Assembly: GCA_013350335.1 (NCBI GenBank)
Contig: CM023534.1
Span: 20,851,302 to 20,915,301, forward strand
DNA length: 64,000 nt
Origin: Chimonanthus salicifolius
Taxonomy: Eukaryota; Streptophyta; Magnoliopsida; Laurales; Calycanthaceae
Direction of reading: 5' to 3'
Shown here: positions 58,954-64,000 of the stretch, one piece after another
How the letters are laid out: each line of letters opens with the position of its first letter
How positions within the stretch are numbered: the first letter of the stretch is position 1
Translations under genes and position numbers: made by a program
The notes under the pieces: model-generated
Database searches by the model: none
Told to the model about the DNA's origin: nothing
Seen by the model: only the letters and a program-made list of their open reading frames with translations

Positions 58954-60778
58954 GGCTGCGTTTGGATGCGGTTAAAAGGGGGTAATCCCCCATTACCCCT
59001 TTTTACCCTAGTTTGGTTAAGAAGGGATGGATAAAAATTTGAAAATTTATCTCTCATCCCATTTTTTAATACCCCTTTGAAAGTTGGGGTATTCACAATA
59101 CCCTACCCCTAAATACCTCTTGCCTTCCTTTCTTAATCAATTATATATTATAAAATTAATATCTTCCAAAAAAATATATTATATAATTAAAAATAATAAT
59201 ATATTTCAAGTAATTGGCAATTTAATTCTGTTTGAAATACATTTTAAAATTGTGTCAACATTTTCAACATGATGCATTTGAATGAGAGATAAATTTTACG
59301 GGGTTACCTTGAGTATGGGTAATTGAAAGTAGGGGTAAAATGACAAATTAACAATTTTATGAGAATTAATATTTTTTTTTGTTAAATTTATCTAATATGA
59401 ATGATAAAAATAAAATTTTATAAAACATAATTGTCACAATATCCTATTTTTAAGGGTAATTCTGTCGAAATTTTGATAAGGTTTCGAAACTCTGAAAGTG
59501 TTTTGAGGTTCATGATACTATCTTTCAGAATAATTAGTAATTTATTCTGTTGAAAGTTTATTTTAAACATGTGTCAATAGTTTCAACATGATGCACTATG
59601 ATGAGGGGTAAATTTTACGGGGGTTACCCTTGAGTAGGGGTAACTATAAGCAGGGGTAATCTAACATATTAACAATTTTATAAGAATTAATAATTTTTAT
59701 TAGATCTATATAATATAAAAATTAAAATTAAATTTTATGAAACATAATTGTCAAAATATCCTATTTTTAAGGGGTGATTCTGTCGAAATTTCAATAGAAT
59801 CTCCAAACTCCGAAAGAGTTTGAAGCTCATGGTAATTTCTTTCTGGGTAATTAGCAATTTATTCTATTGGAAGTTTATTTTAAAAATATTTCAACATTTT
59901 CAACATGATGCATTTGGATGAGGGGTAAATTTTACGGGGGTTACCCTTGAGTAGGGGCAACTGTAATAAGGGGTAATCTAACATATTAACAATTTTATAA
60001 GAATTAATAATTTTTATTAAATTCATATAATATAAAAAATAAAAATAAAATTTTATGAAACATAATTGTCAAAATGTCTTATTTTTAAAGGATGATTCTG
60101 TCCAAATTTCAATAGGGTCTCAAAACTCCGAAAGAGTTTGAGGTTCATGTTAATTTATTTTGGGGTAATTAGCAATTTATTTCGTTGGAAGTTTATTTTT
60201 AAAAATATGTCAATATTTTCAAAGTGATGCATTTCGATGAGGGGTAAATTTTATAGGGGTTACCCTTGAGTAGGGGTAACTATAAGCAGTGGTAATTTAA
60301 CATATTAATAATTTTATGAGAATTAATATTTTTATTAAATTAATATAATATAAAAAATAAAAATTATAAATTTTTATGAAGAGATATGTTGATATTTTTT
60401 ATTCATTTATTAGGATTTAAAATAATAATATCAAAAAAGTTCTTTATTTATTTTTTAATGTTAGAACATTTTAAAATATAATTATGAAAAATAATTTATA
60501 AAAAATGGATAATATTATTATAAATTATATTATTAGGATTTACTTAATGAATATTATTTAATAATTATATTTTATAAAATTTCTCAAAAAATATTAATAT
60601 ATCAGGTTACCTTTGTAGCTACCAAATAAGATTTTTTACCCTTTGGGTAAGATTTTACTTTACCACTGCAATTACCAAACAAGATAAGGGTAATCCCAGT
60701 TCAAGGGTCACCTCCACTCAAGGGTGACCCCTATTCGAGGTAACCCCTCTAAAATTTACCCCTCATCCAAACGCAGCC
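58954..60778. mobile_element. Tourist/PIF-Harbinger-like element, non-autonomous
   Basis: Inverted ends GGCTGCGTTTGGATG, flanked by TAA on both sides (58951-58953 and 60779-60781). The 3-bp TWA target and the TIR resemble plant Tourist/PIF elements. The interior is built of about 3.5 tandem units of 316-320 bp and has no transposase. Inner borders 'ttacccctttt' and 'ggtaacccc' continue the inverted pairing. Confidence 0.8.
59269..60400. repeat. Tandem array of 316-320-bp units inside the Tourist-like element
   Basis: 'atgatgca' followed by 'gaggggtaaattttacgggg' starts at about 59269, 59588, 59904 and 60224, with the whole unit (including 'catattaacaattttat' and 'acataattgtca') repeated. The fourth unit is partial. 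Confidence 0.9.
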
Positions 60779-60784
60779 TAAGAG

Positions 60785-62300
60785 CAGGGGAAAAAATATT
60801 GGCCAGGCCGATATGTCGACCGATATGAAAATATCGGCGGTAATGATATATCGGCCGATATTTTTCTCTCTCCTACTTTTTTTATTTTTTATTTTTTTCA
60901 AAAAATTCCAAAAAATTATATAAAATCAAAAAATTATGGGGACCATGGATATGTAATTTTTTTTTATTAAATATCGGTCATCGACATATTCAAATATTAT
61001 TTGTAAGTTACGAACTCGAGAATTTCAAATGTTTTTAAAAAAATGATGAAAAATTACAAAAAATTGTAGAAACTTTTTTTATGGAAATATGTAAATATAT
61101 TTCAAATTAATACATCTCAATTAATAATAATTAATGTAAATATGTAAATCTCCTCTTAATACATCTTCAGATTTGGTATTTTGTGTTCTAATTTATTTTA
61201 TTGCCTTTTTTTATTCTCATTAACAAAAGCCCACCGTTAAATTTCCATTAGTGTTCTTGCCAATTTGGACTTTGGCTCAATTAATGGAAATCAACCATTA
61301 ATTCCCATTAACACTGTCAATTTGGAATTAATAGAAACCCACCATGTACATGAAAAGAAAGAGATGTGAGAAATAAGCTCGGTTTCATTGACCAAATTGG
61401 ACCTAATGTTTTGCAAGAATTGGCTGGAAAATTTAACAAAATATGACAACCTATTTGGGCATTGATTTAGGCATGATTTTGACCATAAGTTTTTATTATT
61501 ATTTAGGTAATGTAATAAATGTTATTCTAATCCACTGATGTACAAAAATATCAGTATTTTTTTTAAATAGAAATATGGCCGATATATGAAGAGTGATATT
61601 ATTTTTTTCTTTTTTAAAAGAATAGATTGTTTTTTTTTTCAAATATTAGCCAAGTTCTTATATTTTCATAATTAAAATATAAAAAACCCAACCATTAATT
61701 CCCATAAACGTTGTTGCCAATTTGGAGTTGGCTCAATTTATAGAAATCCACCATTAAATCAATTAAAGTTGTCAATTTAGAGTTGACTCAATTAATGGAA
61801 ACCTACCATGGTAAATGAAAGGAAACTAGGAAAGAGAAGTTAGAAATAAACATGGTTTCATATACTGATTTGGACTTGATTTCTTGCAACAATTGGCTGG
61901 AAAGTTCAACCAAATATGGCAAAATGTTTGGGCATTGATTTAGGCATGATTTTGTCCATAAGTTTTTTTTTTTATTATTTAGACAAGGTAATAAATGTCA
62001 TTCTAATCCACTGATGCATAAAAATATCAATGTTTTTTTTTTTAAATCGAAATATGATCGATTTGGGAAGGGTTATATTTTTTTTTTCTTTTTTTAAAAA
62101 AAATTAGATGCTTTTTTTTTTTTCAAATATTAGTTGATTTCTTTTATTTTCATAATTAAAAAAATAAAAAATACATATATTAGCTGATATTTTCGGATTT
62201 ATATATATATTGGCCGATATCATAGCTGATATATACTGACGATATCGGCCGATATATATACTATAGGGCCGATACATATCGTATCGGCTGATGTTTTCAC
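60785..62300. mobile_element. TATCGG-family element, island D
   Basis: The left edge 'aggggaaaaaatattggcc' is an imperfect inverted match to the right edge (minus strand 'aggagtgaaaacatcagcc'). Both ends hold clustered TATCGGCCGATA words. Inside are two diverged units (about 61220-61600 and 61680-62080) sharing 'gggcattgatttaggcatga'. No coding. Proposed as a non-autonomous DNA element. Confidence 0.5.
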
Positions 62301-62309
62301 TCCTATTAC

Positions 62310-63137
62310 GAGTGTTGGTTTCAAAAGATAGAATGTCTAATGTTTTATCTATGGAGAACTAATGGGACTGTTGCGAGCGGAATGAACTGAGCGTGCTTTG
62401 GAAGAAGCGATCTGTTAGTGAACTATCCAATTGGAAATAATAAGGGCATCTTTGAATACTCAAAATTTCATATCTGAAGCGAGTTTTCAAGAAACTACTG
62501 GAGTTTTAGCCAAAGCCTCTACGAGGTCGTTATTGGTGCAGGCGAGGGCTTTCGTCTGGAGAACAAAATAAACAGTTGGTAGCATAGTTGACATTTTGTA
62601 TGGACATGGTGAATCTTGGAGAGATGCTTTTGGTGCATCTGAACTCTGGCTATGACCGAAATGGTGCTTTGGCACCAACAACGGTCCGTTTTTAGTGGAT
62701 GGCTGTTCCAAATGTGGTTGTATATAAGGATCTCTGTATTCTAACTGCAGGAAATTTCTTTCTTTGGTGGAGCTTTGATGGAGTCTAGGATAACAAGGCA
62801 AGTTTCAGCCAGAATGTATAGAGTTCAACCAAGGCTCCAATTGAATGAAAAAATTGGAGAAAATCAAAGGTTAAAAAGCCACAAGAATTTTTTTTTTTTC
62901 TAAAATCAAGGTTAGAGGGAACGGAAAATCAGAGTTGATCACCAATAAAATAATCTAAAATCGCCCCAATTGTATATGGAAATTCAAAATTGATTAGAGA
63001 ACATAAATTTCTGATGCGGACATCACATGAGGCAATGAGGGTGAAGAGAGTTTTGTTTTTTTCACTGTGGCAAGTGCGGGATAGAATTAGCCAACCTGGA
63101 CTCCTAAGATGCCCTGATAGATGCTTATACAAACATT
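62310..63137. other. Unclassified, possibly decayed coding DNA
   Basis: Balanced base composition compared with its surroundings, and a 104-codon minus frame (62487-62801) without known motifs. The plus strand shows short PPR-like phrases but with several stops. Part near 63000-63130 may be LINE sequence upstream of the endonuclease. Confidence 0.25.
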
Positions 63138-63390
63138 TAAATGATCATATTATTGTGGAATGTCAGGGTCTCAACAGGCCAATAATGCAAGAGGGAGTTA
63201 AAGGTATGTTCCTATCTTCTCAACATGATATTTTTTGCATCATTGAGAGTAGAGCAAGAACTGCTCTAAACATCTTTCCTAGAAAACTGGAAGAATTATT
63301 CAAATATTTCTCACTGTAGTTCTACTAGAATTTGGGTGGCTTGGAAAATGAAATTGATGTTCTTATTCTTAATGTAGAAATTTGGAAAAT
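63138..63390 (+). mobile_element. LINE endonuclease fragment, copy B
   Basis: Starts MIILLWNVR and, after a 1-base loss, continues LNRPIMQEGVKGMFLSSQHD, then FCIIESRARTAL. Farther on, in another frame, it reads CSSTRIWVAWK (the SRIWVLW-type segment of plant LINE endonucleases). Broken by frameshifts. Homologous to 41023-41110 plus 41925-42000. Confidence 0.65.
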
Positions 63391-64000
63391 TGGCTCATTG
63401 GCCTCCCTCATTAACCTTATATATATAGAAAATACAAGCCCCTCTAAGGGGGAAAGAATCAATTACAATTCCATAATTGGGAAACTACCAAATAATAAGA
63501 CATACTTGTGGAATCAAATCTTCAAAAATACTTTCAGTTAAATGTAGCAAAAACTGATTTGCTAACTTCATACGTCATGTGCATTATGAGCAAGTAATTA
63601 CCTAATATTCATGGTATTTAGACAATGTGGGTAGGATTTTGCTGTGGAGATTCATCAATGACTTGTTATCTTTCTATTCTGGTCCATGAGCTTTGAAACT
63701 TTTCGCATGTAAGTTAGGTCCTTAAAATTGTTACAACGTAGATACTCTCATGATCAAATCTTAGGGGGATGAAAAGCACTTGCATTTAGGATAATGCCAA
63801 TGGATATGGCTACCTTGTCAAGAGTGAGAGCACTTAGAGGAGTTTAGTGGTGGGTCAACTTAGTATGAGATAAGATAAAAGTGCTTGATTTAGCATATTA
63901 ATGAAGTCTTTAACATAAGATGCAGGAAGGTCTTGAATTTAAGTCACTCTTAGCACAAGGGCTACTCACGTAGTTTTACCCAATGTGTGGATAAAGAGGT
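63391..64000 (+). repeat. Dispersed repeat, copy B (runs off the window)
   Basis: Matches 42045-42640 nearly throughout, with about 60 bases near 63715-63770 absent from copy A. Non-coding. The right boundary is outside the window. Confidence 0.8.

Noticed and set aside
62487..62801. Possible PPR-like phrases on the plus strand (LVDGCSKCGCI)
   Set aside because: Several stops and too little similarity; not enough to call a PPR pseudogene without a profile search.
1..64000. CRISPR arrays, tRNA or rRNA genes, prokaryotic operons
   Set aside because: Repeats here are plant satellites, TIRs and retroelements. The only tRNA-like boxes belong to SINEs with A tails. Nothing indicates prokaryotic or organellar sequence.

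Overview
This is a stretch of flowering-plant nuclear DNA. It is AT-rich, has GT-AG introns, and carries plant L1-type LINEs, gypsy and copia LTRs, a TRIM, tRNA-derived SINEs and Stowaway-, Emigrant- and Tourist-like elements. The species cannot be named from the sequence alone. Only one gene looks intact; most of the rest is transposon-derived, often nested.

Layout. 1-13,900: AT-rich repeat DNA with pieces of a long LTR-like sequence, a probable 3.4-kb solo LTR (5862-9237) holding nine short hairpins, and a SINE. 13,932-19,330: a 4.0-kb gypsy-type LTR with minisatellites, followed by the decayed 3' end of its internal region (minus strand). 19,520-21,140: a broken, intron-containing hAT-like transposase fragment (minus). 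21,240-22,600: a TATCGG-rich repeat, a palindromic MITE and a promoter. 22,744-38,150: a five-exon plastid-type tryptophan synthase beta-subunit gene (TSB, plus strand, 470 residues) whose introns are filled with LINE fragments, a pogo/Emigrant-like element, a SINE and a 2.8-kb LINE with a clear 17-bp target duplication. 38,150-43,070: 3' flank, a tandem array, a TRIM and LINE pieces. 43,070-54,238: a second, minus-strand TSB paralogue with all five exons recognisable at matching boundaries. It is broken by a stop in exon 1, by a tandem duplication that makes two differently damaged copies of exon 2, by frameshifts in exon 3 and by a copia solo LTR. 54,240-64,000: MITEs, a 1.4-kb inverted repeat, a Tourist/PIF-like element with internal tandem repeats, a TATCGG-family element and a LINE endonuclease fragment.

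Biology. The intact gene encodes the PLP enzyme for the last step of tryptophan synthesis (indole + serine) in plastids. Its relict neighbour lies tail to tail with it. It belongs to a diverged TSB lineage, since the N-terminus is unrelated and the catalytic Glu position reads Ala, and it is now decaying. No operon-like or CRISPR-like structure exists here. The most unusual items are the complementary damage in the duplicated exon 2, the inverted LINE pair inside an Emigrant-type transposon, the TATCGGCCGATA islands and the long foldback at 55.9-57.3 kb.
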